From Kolteria novifilia (GTDB lineage: Bacteria > Planctomycetota > Planctomycetia > Kolteriales > Kolteriaceae), in the NCBI GenBank assembly GCA_007748055.1, contig CP036279.1, positions 2,542,001 to 2,606,000 of the forward strand: a stretch of 64,000 bases of DNA, written 5' to 3'. Shown here in pieces: positions 18,131-26,819 of the stretch. The position numbers were made by a program, and so were the translations under genes. Numbering within the stretch: the first letter of the stretch is position 1; every line of letters begins with the position of its first letter. The notes under the pieces are model-generated. The model did not search any database, had not been told where the DNA came from, and was given only the letters and a program-made list of their open reading frames with translations.

Positions 18131-18291
18131 GGAGGGTAGGTTTCACTCCCGTCGTTTCTCGCCTCGCCGTTCTATGGCAACCTGAGCGTAACGGTTTTGG
18201 CGAGGTTCGGGGAGAGACTTCGTCGGGGAAAAGTCGGTCGACGGGGAAACGCGAGCCCAGAGGCCCGCGGGCGTCCTGAGTCGGTCTTCGG

Positions 18292-19464
18292 TCAAGCGGC
18301 TTGGGAGAGATCCTCGGCAATGCTGCCATGGATCATCTGGGCGGCGCGATATGTGGCCCCGGGCTGGGCGTGCTTCGACTTCAACTGTTCGAGCTCCAAC
18401 CGGAGTTGTTCCCGTTTCTCCTTGTCGCTTAGCCAACCACAAACCGTTTCTGCGACTTGAGTTGAGAGGTCACGCCAGCCGACGCACTCGGGGAAGAGTT
18501 CGCGATTGGCGATCAAGTTGACCAGCGTGATGTACGGAACCCTCAGGAATTGGCTCCGTAGCGCGTCGTAGAGCGGATTGAGGTGATAGATGATCGTCGT
18601 CGGGACGCAGTGGTAGAGCAATTCCAGACTGACGGAACCGGAGACCGACACGGCAGCATCGGCGAGCTGGATGATCTCGGGCGTGCGGCCGACGTGGACC
18701 TCGATATTCAGCCCGCTGCGGGCGATCGCCTTTTCGAGCATCGGGCGCTGTTTTTCCTTGAAACCGGCCACTAAGAAGCGCGAATTGGGCACGTTCTCGG
18801 CAATTTTTCGCGCGGATCGGACCAAAGTGATCACATTTTGATGCACTTCACGTGTCCGCGACCCAGGTAAGAGCGCCACGACTTTGCGCAGATCCCGACC
18901 GCGCTGGTTCTCGAGAAAGGCGTCGTCGAGTCGACGCTGGGTCAGCTCGTCGAAGTAGGGGTGCCCGACGTACTCGGCGCCGTGGACGCCCCGTTTGCGA
19001 AACCAGGTCTCCTCGAAGGGGAGGCAGCAATAGACCCGGTCGACGTTTGCCCGCATCCGCCGGACGCGCCAGGTCGCCCAAGCCCAGATCTGTGGTGGGC
19101 AGTAGTAGTGAACGGGGATGTCGAGTTGCTTGGCGATCTTCGCGACCTGCCAGTTGAATCCTGGGTAATCGACGAGAATCACCACGTCGGGACGCCAGCT
19201 CGCGAGATGTTGTTTGGTTTGGCCAAGGAGCCGCAAGATCAGGGGCAGGGCCTTGACGACGCCGCCAATGCCCATGATCGCTTGATCGGCGAGCTTGTAG
19301 AGCAACTCGCAGCCGGCACGCTCCATGAGGTCGCCGCCGAAGCCGGAACACTCCGCTTGAGGGTCGAGGGCCTGGAGGGCCGCGATCAGATTCGCGGCGT
19401 GAAGATCGCCACTCGGTTCGCCCACCGAGAAGAAGTAACGCACGGCGTCCTTGCCTTTCGTCAT
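18292..19464 (-). CDS. lpxB: Lipid-A-disaccharide synthase LpxB
   Basis: A GT19-family glycosyltransferase of 390 residues. It begins with the family signature FFSVGEPSGDLHAANLI, contains GFGGDLMERAGCELL and has the UDP-binding segment AAVSVSGSVSLELLYHCVPT. LpxB condenses UDP-2,3-diacylglucosamine with lipid X to form the lipid A disaccharide at the inner membrane, so the organism appears to make lipid A. I chose ATG 19464 because the signature begins a few residues later and upstream codons have no domain character. Other lpx genes are not adjacent. Confidence 0.93.
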   Translation of the reverse strand: MTKGKDAVRYFFSVGEPSGDLHAANLIAALQALDPQAECSGFGGDLMERAGCELLYKLADQAIMGIGGVVKALPLILRLLGQTKQHLASWRPDVVILVDYPGFNWQVAKIAKQLDIPVHYYCPPQIWAWATWRVRRMRANVDRVYCCLPFEETWFRKRGVHGAEYVGHPYFDELTQRRLDDAFLENQRGRDLRKVVALLPGSRTREVHQNVITLVRSARKIAENVPNSRFLVAGFKEKQRPMLEKAIARSGLNIEVHVGRTPEIIQLADAAVSVSGSVSLELLYHCVPTTIIYHLNPLYDALRSQFLRVPYITLVNLIANRELFPECVGWRDLSTQVAETVCGWLSDKEKREQLRLELEQLKSKHAQPGATYRAAQMIHGSIAEDLSQAA

Positions 19465-19716
19465 CGCCGACCTTGAGAACGCTTGAGGATGGAGCGGCTC
19501 CGGGTCACGGCGGGGAAGCGGGAGCACACCCAAGCCGGTGCGAGCCCGCGGTTGGAAGGAGTCGGCGACCCGTCGTCGGGCCACATCGGGCAGGTGGTTC
19601 CCTAAGTCTTTTGGTAGACTTGGCTTCCTGCGGGTAACCGGCCTCGCAACTCCCCAGTGGTTCGGCCGGTTGGCTCCCAGACAGTCGTCGGCGCTGACGT
19701 TAGTTGGTCGATCGTT

Positions 19717-20751
19717 TTAGGACAAGACTTCTCTTGGCCTACCGGCGCGCTGTTTTGGCGACGATTTCTCGCGTGCGGGATGTTTGACGCCGTTGGTGCC
19801 GCGTCTCTCGACGATCTGGCGGAAGACCTGGCGATATTGGTCGCCCATCTCCAGGGCCCAGTACTCGTCAAACGCCTTGGCGTCGTCCTCGAGCCGCTGG
19901 CGATATCGCTCGATGAGCCGGGTCAGGCCCCGCTTGAAGCGTTTGTCCTCGTCGGTGCGTTCCTTGCGCTTCTTCTGGTCGATCTGTTCGGCGAGCCGTT
20001 CGAAACGGATCAGGAAGGTGTGGTCGTCGTTGACCGCCCCGAGGTAGTCCTGCATCTTCTTAACCGGAGCGTAGAGCTTTTCCTGGTCGGTCGGTTCGAA
20101 GCAGCCCTCGAAGAGTTCCAACGCGTAGCGGAATCCCTTGCCGGCAATCCGGACGCGGTGCAACTCCTCGAAATCCTCCTGATGTTCGTGGGCTCGTCTC
20201 TCGCGGCGGTAGAGCTCCGAGACGTCGTCACGCAACGAGTGCTTGGCGAGTTGGCCGAGCGTTTGCTTGCTCGGTTGCTTGGGGAAATCCCCAAACTGCT
20301 TTTCGCACCACCTCCAGAATCCCTTCTCCTCCAGCTCCGCGAGGGCCTTGCGCAGCTTCTCGTACGCGGTGACGCGCTCGTTGGTCGAGCGTTCCGAGAG
20401 GACTTCCAACGTGTACGACTCGACGTCGGTCACTTCCTGGGTGAGCTTCTCGAGATCGAGAATCATCACGTCGAGGTCACGGGCGTCGCCGGCCGATCGG
20501 CGCAGTCCAGCCAAGCGCCGCTTCAGCTTACGGACCGATTTTTCGGGGAGGAACTTCTCGAAAACGCGCAGCGCCGCCACCGTTCGCCGTGTGAAGACAC
20601 GCAATTGATGGACGTCCTCGACCTCGGCCTCGGAGGCGTCGCGGATTCGATGCGCGTAGTGAGCCACCGTCGCAAGATACTGCCCGACGGCGCGATACGC
20701 CGCTCCCGTGGCTGATGATTCGGCTGCCAATCCCGCTAGTCGTTTCGACAC
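19717..20751 (-). CDS. CHAD-domain protein
   Basis: A 344-residue helical protein. The CHAD hallmark is present: VEDVHQLRVFTRRTVAALRVFEK (His and Arg residues spaced along a helix), then RDLDVMI and a second half with ELHRVRIAGKGFRYALELFEG. CHAD domains bind inorganic polyphosphate through these basic and His residues and often localise to polyphosphate granules. No CYTH triphosphatase partner is encoded next to it. The start is GTG 20751, just before the conserved AYRAVGQYLA helix. The C-terminal tail is Lys/Arg-rich. Confidence 0.88.
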   Translation of the reverse strand: MSKRLAGLAAESSATGAAYRAVGQYLATVAHYAHRIRDASEAEVEDVHQLRVFTRRTVAALRVFEKFLPEKSVRKLKRRLAGLRRSAGDARDLDVMILDLEKLTQEVTDVESYTLEVLSERSTNERVTAYEKLRKALAELEEKGFWRWCEKQFGDFPKQPSKQTLGQLAKHSLRDDVSELYRRERRAHEHQEDFEELHRVRIAGKGFRYALELFEGCFEPTDQEKLYAPVKKMQDYLGAVNDDHTFLIRFERLAEQIDQKKRKERTDEDKRFKRGLTRLIERYRQRLEDDAKAFDEYWALEMGDQYRQVFRQIVERRGTNGVKHPAREKSSPKQRAGRPREVLS

Positions 20752-20802
20752 TCGTGCTCCTCAATCTCTCCGCGCGTGATCCGTTCGCTGGACCAATGGT
20801 TG

Positions 20803-20831
20803 CATCTTGAATCCTGGGGTACCCTCGTCAA
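20803..20831 (-). promoter_or_regulatory. Possible promoter for the CHAD gene
   Basis: On the minus strand TTGACG (20831-20826) is followed after 17 bases by AAGATG (20808-20803). The -35 is good and the -10 poor, and the position ~50 bases upstream of the GTG start is suitable. Sequence match only. Confidence 0.3.
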
Positions 20832-21228
20832 CGTGGGCACGTCCCTTCATCGGTGGGCGGGTACAAACTGCCCTTCCTGGGCTTCCTAGGCTTCCCATGT
20901 TGGCGTAGGCCGTCGCGATCCCGCATCACCTCTGATACGTTGTCTTCACACATTTATCATAACCGATTGGTCAACGAGATAGCGACTCCTGTTTCGGACG
21001 ATGGGAGGCGAATTCCAAGAGACTGGCCCTGCGTTCGCCATTTGGGGACCGCTGGGAGCCTCAGCCGTCCCCCCATGACCAAGGGGAGAAAGAGGGGGGT
21101 CGCTGTCTTCTGTCTTTTGCCTGGTTTGCCAATTGAGTGGGGATAAAGGAGAGACCCCCACGAACTTCCCCGTTGGACAAGGTGGAGAGAGACCGGCTCG
21201 ACGAGGGGAAGAGGAAGGAGTGGCTCCC
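20832..21228. other. Gene-free stretch with degenerate palindromic repeats
   Basis: No gene is supported here. The right half (~21070-21220) holds decayed copies of the CCCCTTG/CAAGGGG repeat type (for example GACCAAGGGGAGAAAGAGGG and CGTTGGACAAGGTGG), related to the in-frame repeat at 7139-7229. The short stretch around 20935-20975 is AT-richer than its surroundings. Confidence 0.6.
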
Positions 21229-21681
21229 TCAAGCGTCAGGTTCTTTGACACCGTCGAGGCGGAAGGACTGGGCGAGGAACTCGAAGGCCGCTCGGCCCAT
21301 CTCGGCCTCTTTCTCCATCGTTTGAACCATCACGAAGAAGGTCGTCTCGTCCCACGTCCAACTCTGGATCAGGCAGGTCGTCAGGACGTCGATGCTGAAG
21401 AAGAGGACCTCGAAACCGCGGGCTTGAGGATGGGCCTTCGACTCGAGTTCTTCCAACTCGAGGGAGGGGTGCTCCTCGCGCAGCGACTCGATGGCGTTCT
21501 CGACCACCGCCTCGGGGGCGATCGAGCTGTCGTAGAGGCCGACAACCGCGAAGGTGACCCCGTCACTTTGCAGGACGATCGAGGTTCCCTCGTCTGACTC
21601 TTCCACCTCCTTGCTCCAAGCTAGCGGATAGCGGAAAGTGTAGCCTCGAGCGCCGCACGTTTCGAAGACCCGATCTGCCAT
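21229..21681 (-). CDS. Small protein resembling DcrB/DUF1795-type domains
   Basis: A 150-residue soluble protein. It opens with GYTFRYPLAWSKEVEE and a later VTFAVVGLYDSS strand, then LIQSWTWDETTFFVMVQTM and a closing helix EFLAQSFRLDG. This layout resembles small PsbP/DcrB-like (DUF1795) proteins with a YPxxW start, a large family of mostly unknown function. No signal peptide or catalytic motif is visible. ATG 21681 has GGGGGAC just upstream. Function unassigned. Confidence 0.6.
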   Translation of the reverse strand: MADRVFETCGARGYTFRYPLAWSKEVEESDEGTSIVLQSDGVTFAVVGLYDSSIAPEAVVENAIESLREEHPSLELEELESKAHPQARGFEVLFFSIDVLTTCLIQSWTWDETTFFVMVQTMEKEAEMGRAAFEFLAQSFRLDGVKEPDA

Positions 21682-22193
21682 GTGTCCCCCGATAAGGTCG
21701 ATTGTGCCAAGTCTCTTTCAGGGTAGGGCTTTCGACGCACCGTGGCTCGAAGACTGGACTCGAGGCGGCTCGGTGCAACAATCGTTGTTGTGAGGGGAAC
21801 CGAACACAGCTTGACCCATTTCCTTTGATGTGATCCCTTACCGACCGATCGACGCGAGTCGACTCGGGTCTTCTCCGAGGAGGGGGGCGACCTGCCAATG
21901 AGTCTTCGGTCGATCACTCATGGACGATCCGCGGCGCCAACAAAGACGACGCTTCAACTCGTAATAAGGGGCGAAAGTCAACTGAATGACTTCGGCCTAC
22001 GAGGATGAAATGGGCCGCAGCGATCAAGAGGGGTTCATTGATTGTCATGGCTCTTTGGCCTGAACGGCTGAGGAGGCGAGAGGCAAGCCCTCGGGATCGT
22101 GTTTTCTGGCACGGATGCCACTAACGAACCGTTGCTTGACGTATTGTTAGTGTAACGAGGCGCTGTCCTCGTCACGTGCCTAGGGGAACAGCC
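21682..22193. other. Divergent intergenic region, no gene seen
   Basis: This 510-base stretch separates the divergent DcrB-like and DUF2203 genes. It should contain promoters for both. TTGACG at 22136-22141 could be a -35 element, but no well-spaced -10 is clear. A hairpin ACGAGG-CGCTGT-CCTCGT lies ~25 bases before the DUF2203 start and would fall in its leader. Confidence 0.4.
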
Positions 22194-22691
22194 ATGAGTA
22201 TGCCAGCCTTTGAAGAATCGTCGCGCGTCCGTCGTTCGCGTCGCACTCCCAAGAAGATCTTCGATCTCTCCTCGGCGCGTCGCACCTTGCCGTTGGTCGG
22301 CCACATCGTCGCCGAAGCGGTCGAGGTCCGCACCCGATGGATCCACAATCGTCGTGAAGCCGACAAGCTTCAGGCGCTGCGGACCAGCGACTGGAACGTT
22401 CGCAAGGACATCTACCGACTCGGTGATGAGATCAAACGTGACGAAGCTCGTCACGAAGCCCTCGAGCAAGAGCTGTTCGACCTGGGCGTCGTCCTGATGG
22501 ACGATATCCGCGGGCTCGCCGGTTTCCCGACCATCGTCAACGGGAGCTTGGCGTACTTGGTCTTCCAGCACGAACTCGAGGATATTCGTAGCTGGCGTTA
22601 TCGCGACCAAGAGAAGCTTCGTCCGATTCCCCAAGAGTGGGATGCGGAAACGCCCCTCCTCTTTGAAAATTCCGAAGGGCTTCTCGTCTAG
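22194..22691 (+). CDS. DUF2203-family protein
   Basis: A 165-residue helical protein. The family pattern is clear: KIFDLSSARRTLPLVGHIV near the N-terminus, then RDEARHEALEQELFDLGVVLMD, IRGLAGFPTIVNG and a C-terminal SWRYRDQEKLRPIP segment. The biochemical role of DUF2203 is unknown. ATG 22194 follows AGGGGAAC at a good distance, which decides against an in-frame ATG at 22176. A hairpin terminator follows the gene. Confidence 0.8.
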   Translation: MSMPAFEESSRVRRSRRTPKKIFDLSSARRTLPLVGHIVAEAVEVRTRWIHNRREADKLQALRTSDWNVRKDIYRLGDEIKRDEARHEALEQELFDLGVVLMDDIRGLAGFPTIVNGSLAYLVFQHELEDIRSWRYRDQEKLRPIPQEWDAETPLLFENSEGLLV

Positions 22692-22756
22692 CGGCCGCCA
22701 ACGCTCCCGTTGGAGATCCGCGAACCTTCAAGCAACGTGACGAGAACATCCATGAA

Positions 22757-22790
22757 GAGGCGCCTTGGCTTTGGCGCCTCGCTTCATTTC
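22757..22790 (+). terminator. Hairpin terminator after the DUF2203 gene
   Basis: A perfect 8-bp stem GAGGCGCC / GGCGCCTC with an 8-nt loop is followed by a moderately T-rich stretch (GCTTCATTTCTT), 65 bases after the stop codon. Confidence 0.6.
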
Positions 22791-23110
22791 TTGAACCATT
22801 CCCAGTCGGTTCCGCGTGCGGGGACCATCGCTTCCAAGAGTCGTTTCCAGATGACTCGGGTGCCGCTGGCCGCGTATCCGCCCGTGCCAAAGGGTCGACG
22901 TTCCGCCAACTCATCCAGCAGGTTGAATCGACGCCGCGTGTCCTGATGGCCAAGTGCGTTTCGTGAAGCCTCGTCCGCTCTTCGTGCGGGCGTCTGTAAG
23001 AGGCCGGACGTTTCCCTCATGCCCACGGCGAGGGTGGGCATCGCACCGAAGAAGCTATCGAAGAGGCCATCCAAGAAGCCAAACGGCGACGAATGGATCA
23101 ATCAAGCGTG
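22791..23110. other. Gene-free stretch with a small palindromic repeat
   Basis: No convincing gene. A hairpin ATGCCCAC-7 nt-GTGGGCAT at 23019-23041 resembles short interspersed palindromes. A 105-codon minus-strand reading frame (22784-23101) has a low-complexity start and no recognisable domain; its end (RRRFNLLDELAERRPFGTGG) might be a gene remnant. Confidence 0.4.
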
Positions 23111-23356
23111 CTAGCGAGTCGATTGCAGTTCGTTCTTGCCGGCGCGCGGGAAGGAGAGGTGAGTGCTTCTCTTGATCTCGTCGACGCGTCGAGCGACTTC
23201 CGCGTCCCAAGGGGTTCGCGGCACCTCTTGCTTCTCGAGTTCCTCGAGCATCTCGAGGCTATCGATGAGTAGGCCGGCGAGGGCGGCTCGATCTTCCTCG
23301 GTGAGCCTTAGAGCGAGATCGAACACTTCGTGCGCCGGTGGTGAATTCTCGTTCAT
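23111..23356 (-). CDS. Antitoxin-like 'addiction module component' protein, without visible toxin
   Basis: An 81-residue acidic protein. It reads like the TIGR02574/Unstab_antitox family: a short head, then LALRLTEEDRAALAGLLIDSLE, a Glu-rich middle and a closing WDAEVARRVDEIKRST helix. Such proteins are usually encoded just upstream of a RelE/ParE-type toxin, but no toxin follows within the next 400 bases in this direction. ATG 23356 is preceded by GAGG. It may be a solitary antitoxin left after toxin loss. Confidence 0.65.
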   Translation of the reverse strand: MNENSPPAHEVFDLALRLTEEDRAALAGLLIDSLEMLEELEKQEVPRTPWDAEVARRVDEIKRSTHLSFPRAGKNELQSTR

Positions 23357-23705
23357 CGTGACATCTCCTCTTAATCGCACCGTCAACGGTACCAGTCATT
23401 GGGGGTTTTCGTCAACCGCGTCCGGGGCGTCGGGGGATCGGGAGGACCGGTCGCAAGATTTCACGAGACATCATCTGCGAATGGCGCGCCTTTACGTCAA
23501 ATTGCCCTCGAGCCGACCATTCGGACGCCGCATGCCCCTCGCGATGCCCGAGCCTTCATCAACCACGCACGCGTTTCAGGCAATCCGTCGGTTGGCCCCT
23601 CTCCCCGCGCCCGATATAATTGCCCGATCATGGAACTCGACTGACGCGCGAAACTTGTCGCGCCTCGGTGCCCAGGGCTCGCCAGGATGGGGCGGTTCGC
23701 GAACG
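23357..23705. other. Divergent intergenic region upstream of nrdR
   Basis: About 350 bases between the antitoxin-like gene and nrdR. No gene is supported and no NrdR-box-like palindrome pair was noticed. AATTGCCCGATCAT near 23618 is the AT-richest part and may belong to the nrdR promoter. Confidence 0.4.
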
Positions 23706-24176
23706 ATGAAATGCCCTTTTTGTCAAGGATCGAACACGCGCGTGATCGACTCGCGCACGTGTCGCGAAGGGTTCGCGATCCGGCGTCGCCGTCTGTGCGA
23801 GGGTTGCGACAACCGCTTCACGACCTACGAGCAGATTGACGAGACGCCCGTCGTCGTCGTGAAGAAGGATCAGTCGCGCGTTCCCTTCAACCGCGAGAAA
23901 CTCCGCGTCGGCGTCGAGAAGGCCTGTTACAAACGCCCCATCAGTCCCGAACAGGTCGAGGAGCTTGCCGCCCGCATCGAAGCGACGATCCTCGCCCGCG
24001 GCGAGACCGAAGTTCAGTCAACCAACGTCGGTGAATTGGCGATGGAAGAGCTCAGGCAACTCGATCAAGTCGCCTACGTCCGCTTCGCCTCGGTCTACCG
24101 GGAGTTCAAGGACATCAACGACTTCGAGGCCGAGATCAAGCCGCTGCTGGAGAAACTGGTGAAGAAGCCGGACTAG
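23706..24176 (+). CDS. nrdR: Transcriptional repressor NrdR
   Basis: A full-length NrdR of 156 residues. The N-terminal zinc ribbon has MKCPFCQGSNTRVIDSR and RRRLCEGCDNRFTTYE with all four cysteines. An ATP-cone domain follows (PVVVVKKDQSRVPFNREKL to YVRFASVYREFKDI). NrdR senses ATP/dATP through the cone and represses ribonucleotide reductase genes by binding NrdR boxes. ATG 23706 starts directly at the conserved MKCPFC. The next gene encodes further ATP-cone-like segments, which makes a shared nucleotide-sensing role plausible. Confidence 0.95.
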   Translation: MKCPFCQGSNTRVIDSRTCREGFAIRRRRLCEGCDNRFTTYEQIDETPVVVVKKDQSRVPFNREKLRVGVEKACYKRPISPEQVEELAARIEATILARGETEVQSTNVGELAMEELRQLDQVAYVRFASVYREFKDINDFEAEIKPLLEKLVKKPD

Positions 24177-24404
24177 CCGTGTTTCGATATGGCAATCGGT
24201 GGTATGCAAGGCGGATGCTCGCCGCTTGACCGACTTGTGGAACTCCGATAACGGGCCCCAGGCGCGGTTGCGAGCGAAGGGACTTCTCCCCGAGAACGCC
24301 GGCCGAAGACCTTTCGCGAACGAGATGGGTGCTCGAGAGGGAGGGATGTTCCGTACGCGGAACCTTGGACTCCTTCTGGTTGATAGCTCGAGGGGCGTGA
24401 CTGC

Positions 24405-26483
24405 GTGAATCTCTTGCCCGAGGACCTGCCCGCCGAACTTTGGCCCGAGGCGGTCCAATTCGTCCGCAAACGCGACGGGAGTGTCGAGCCCTTCGATCCG
24501 GCGAAGCTCGTCGGCAGCTTATACGCCGCTCGCCAGGAGGTCGAACCCGAGAGCGCCGCCTTCGACGCCCAGGAGTTCGCGCAAGCCGCGCTGCACTTCC
24601 TGATCGAAGAGTTCGAGGGGCGCACCCCCTCGACCAGCGACATCGGCGAAACCGTCACCAAGGTCTTGCGCGAACTTGGCCAAGGCCCCACCGCCCAGCT
24701 CTACGCCGACTACCGCGATCGGCGCCAATCTCGGCGCGATTCGATGAAGATCGTCGAACAGGAGGGGGCCGCGGAGCACTCCGCGAAGAGTTCGGGAACG
24801 GCCCCCGAAGAGGCGTCCGCTTGGTCCACCTCGGGGCGCACCCGCGTTCAGTCCTGGGACAAGGGGCGACTCGCGCGGGCGCTCGAGACGGATGCGGATC
24901 TCGATCCCGTCACGGCGCGGGAGATCGCGGCGACCACCGAACGTTATCTGCTGGCCGGTGATTTCCATCGCATCCCCTCGGGGCTGGTGCGCGAACTGGT
25001 CGACTACGAGCTCCGCGAACGCGGGCTCCATCACGTCTTGCAGCGGCGTGGGCTGCTTGGCATTCCCACCAACATCCTGCGCGAGCGCCTCGCCTCGAAG
25101 GAGGATCCCGACGCGGTGATGCGTTGGGCCGGCCGCGAGATTCTCAATCAATACTCGCTCAAGGAGGTCTTCTCGCCCGACATCGCGGGACTGCACCAAG
25201 AGGGGCTGATCTATCTCTTCGACGCCGCCACCCCAGGGCAGTGGGCCGCCGGCTCGGTCGACGTCGTGGCGCTCGCTCAACGTACCTCGGGGTCGCGCGC
25301 GTTTCTCGACGAGCTGGAACGCTCCTTGGACGAGGTCGCGCGGAAGATCGTTGGCACAATTGCCCTCGACGGGGTCGACGCGACGCTCGCGCTTTGGAGC
25401 GATCTCGGCGACGATCCCGTGGAGTTGGCCGACCGCTTCGCCTCGATCTTGTCGGGAATCTTGCGCGGACGCGAGTCGCGTTTCATCGTCAATCTCTACG
25501 CTCGGGTCACCCCGTGGGCCGCCGACTTGCTCAGTGGTGGACCGCTCTTCTCGACCGAACCGAGCCGAGAGCAACACGCGTTCGCGAGCAAGTTCGCCCT
25601 TCGGCTGGCCGAGCGGGTCTTGGAGGGAGCGCAGCTCCAGCGGCGTTGTCGTCTCGACCTTCATCCGCCGATGGAGGGAGATGAGGAGGAACTCAAGGAG
25701 ACGCTGCGGCCCTGGTGGCGCTGGTTGGTTCGCGATACGCCGTTGGCGCTGTCGTTTGATCGTGGCGAAACCTCGTTGGGCGAAGGGTTACGGCGCGTGC
25801 GTGGGCGGCGTCCAGCGGTCTACCAATATGTCGGGATCATGCTGCCGCGGCTCTATCGGCGTCTGGGCGAAGGGAGCGATGCGGCGACGATCATCGAGCG
25901 GCTCGGGCTCCTCTGCGAGTCGTCGGTTCGGGCAGGCGTTCAGCGGCGCGAGTTCCTCCGGCATTCGGCCTCCTTCTCGGAGATGCGGCCCTCGGCGTCG
26001 GCTCTGTCGTTGGTCGTCGTCCCGTTCGGGCTCGATTGGCTGGTCTACAAGCTCATCGGCCGTTCCATCAGCAGTGACGCCGGCGCCCTGAGCCTTGCCG
26101 AGCAGATCGTCTCGCGACTCCAGCATCGGCTACGCCGCGAGGGGCGACCCTACCAGTTGGCGACCATCGTCGACGGCCATCCCGCGGCCCTCGACGAGAT
26201 GGAGATGCCTTCGGTGGAAGGGGAATCGAACCAGCTCTGGGGCGTGACCCCTTCGCTCGCCGGTCCGGGGCCTCGTCAACAGATCCTCGCGGGAGCTCGG
26301 CTCCACAGCGGCGTCGGAGGCGGAACGACCTATTGCCGTTTGCCTCCCAGCAGCGAGATCGACTTCGAAGAGATCCTCGACCTCGCGGTCATGGCCGCGA
26401 GGCGGACCGAGACGAGTCGGCTGAAGTTCGTTTTCCCCTCCCCCGCGAAGCAGTCGACACTCGGGGACGACTGGTTGCCGTAG
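24405..26483 (+). CDS. Two-ATP-cone protein with NrdD-like start but no glycyl-radical domain
   Basis: A 692-residue protein starting at GTG 24405. Residues ~13-110 form an ATP-cone (FVRKRDGSVEPFDPAKLV to LYADYRDRR). Residues ~145-220 look like a second cone (QSWDKGRLARAL, IPSGLVRELVDYELRERG). The part from ~245 (GREILNQYSLKEVFSPDIAG, LHQEGLIYLFD) resembles the segment after the cone in anaerobic reductase NrdD. The C-terminus ends in FVFPSPAKQSTLGDDWLP, without the Cys4 zinc site or the RVxGY glycyl-radical loop, so it cannot be a normal class III reductase. It follows nrdR by 228 bases in the same direction. A regulatory, nucleotide-sensing role is inferred. Confidence 0.65.
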   Translation: MNLLPEDLPAELWPEAVQFVRKRDGSVEPFDPAKLVGSLYAARQEVEPESAAFDAQEFAQAALHFLIEEFEGRTPSTSDIGETVTKVLRELGQGPTAQLYADYRDRRQSRRDSMKIVEQEGAAEHSAKSSGTAPEEASAWSTSGRTRVQSWDKGRLARALETDADLDPVTAREIAATTERYLLAGDFHRIPSGLVRELVDYELRERGLHHVLQRRGLLGIPTNILRERLASKEDPDAVMRWAGREILNQYSLKEVFSPDIAGLHQEGLIYLFDAATPGQWAAGSVDVVALAQRTSGSRAFLDELERSLDEVARKIVGTIALDGVDATLALWSDLGDDPVELADRFASILSGILRGRESRFIVNLYARVTPWAADLLSGGPLFSTEPSREQHAFASKFALRLAERVLEGAQLQRRCRLDLHPPMEGDEEELKETLRPWWRWLVRDTPLALSFDRGETSLGEGLRRVRGRRPAVYQYVGIMLPRLYRRLGEGSDAATIIERLGLLCESSVRAGVQRREFLRHSASFSEMRPSASALSLVVVPFGLDWLVYKLIGRSISSDAGALSLAEQIVSRLQHRLRREGRPYQLATIVDGHPAALDEMEMPSVEGESNQLWGVTPSLAGPGPRQQILAGARLHSGVGGGTTYCRLPPSSEIDFEEILDLAVMAARRTETSRLKFVFPSPAKQSTLGDDWLP

Positions 26484-26819
26484 TTGCCGCCGCGCTCGCT
26501 GTGACCACCGTCTCACCTCCGTCTTCCTCTTTCTCTCCGCCGCGTGATGTAGGGTTGCCAAGTCGATGACCGCGCGGATTGGACCAATGGCGCGGATCGT
26601 GACGCATGGGCGACGGTTCGACCTCTTCCCAGTTCCGGCTCTAGGGATTGGGGCGACGGGGGGCTCTTCACCGAATCTGCCGGTGGAGAAAAGGCGGGGT
26701 TTTCCCTTGCCAATATTGCTCTCTTGGACGCGAATAAAGGGGCGAGCGTCGTTGGGGCCGATCACCGACGTGGTGCGACGGGCGATTGGTGATCCGCTTC
26801 GGTCCGGGGAGGGTGCAGG
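26484..26819. other. Intergenic region before the NfeD/flotillin genes
   Basis: A 336-base stretch with no gene of its own. The end (CGGGGAGGGTGCAGG) supplies the ribosome binding site of the next gene. CCAATATTGCTC near 26710 is relatively AT-rich and could be part of the promoter. Confidence 0.4.

Noticed and set aside
22784-23101. 105-codon minus-strand frame as toxin partner of the antitoxin-like gene
   Set aside because: No RelE/ParE or PIN features, and it spans a palindromic repeat; kept only as a possible remnant.
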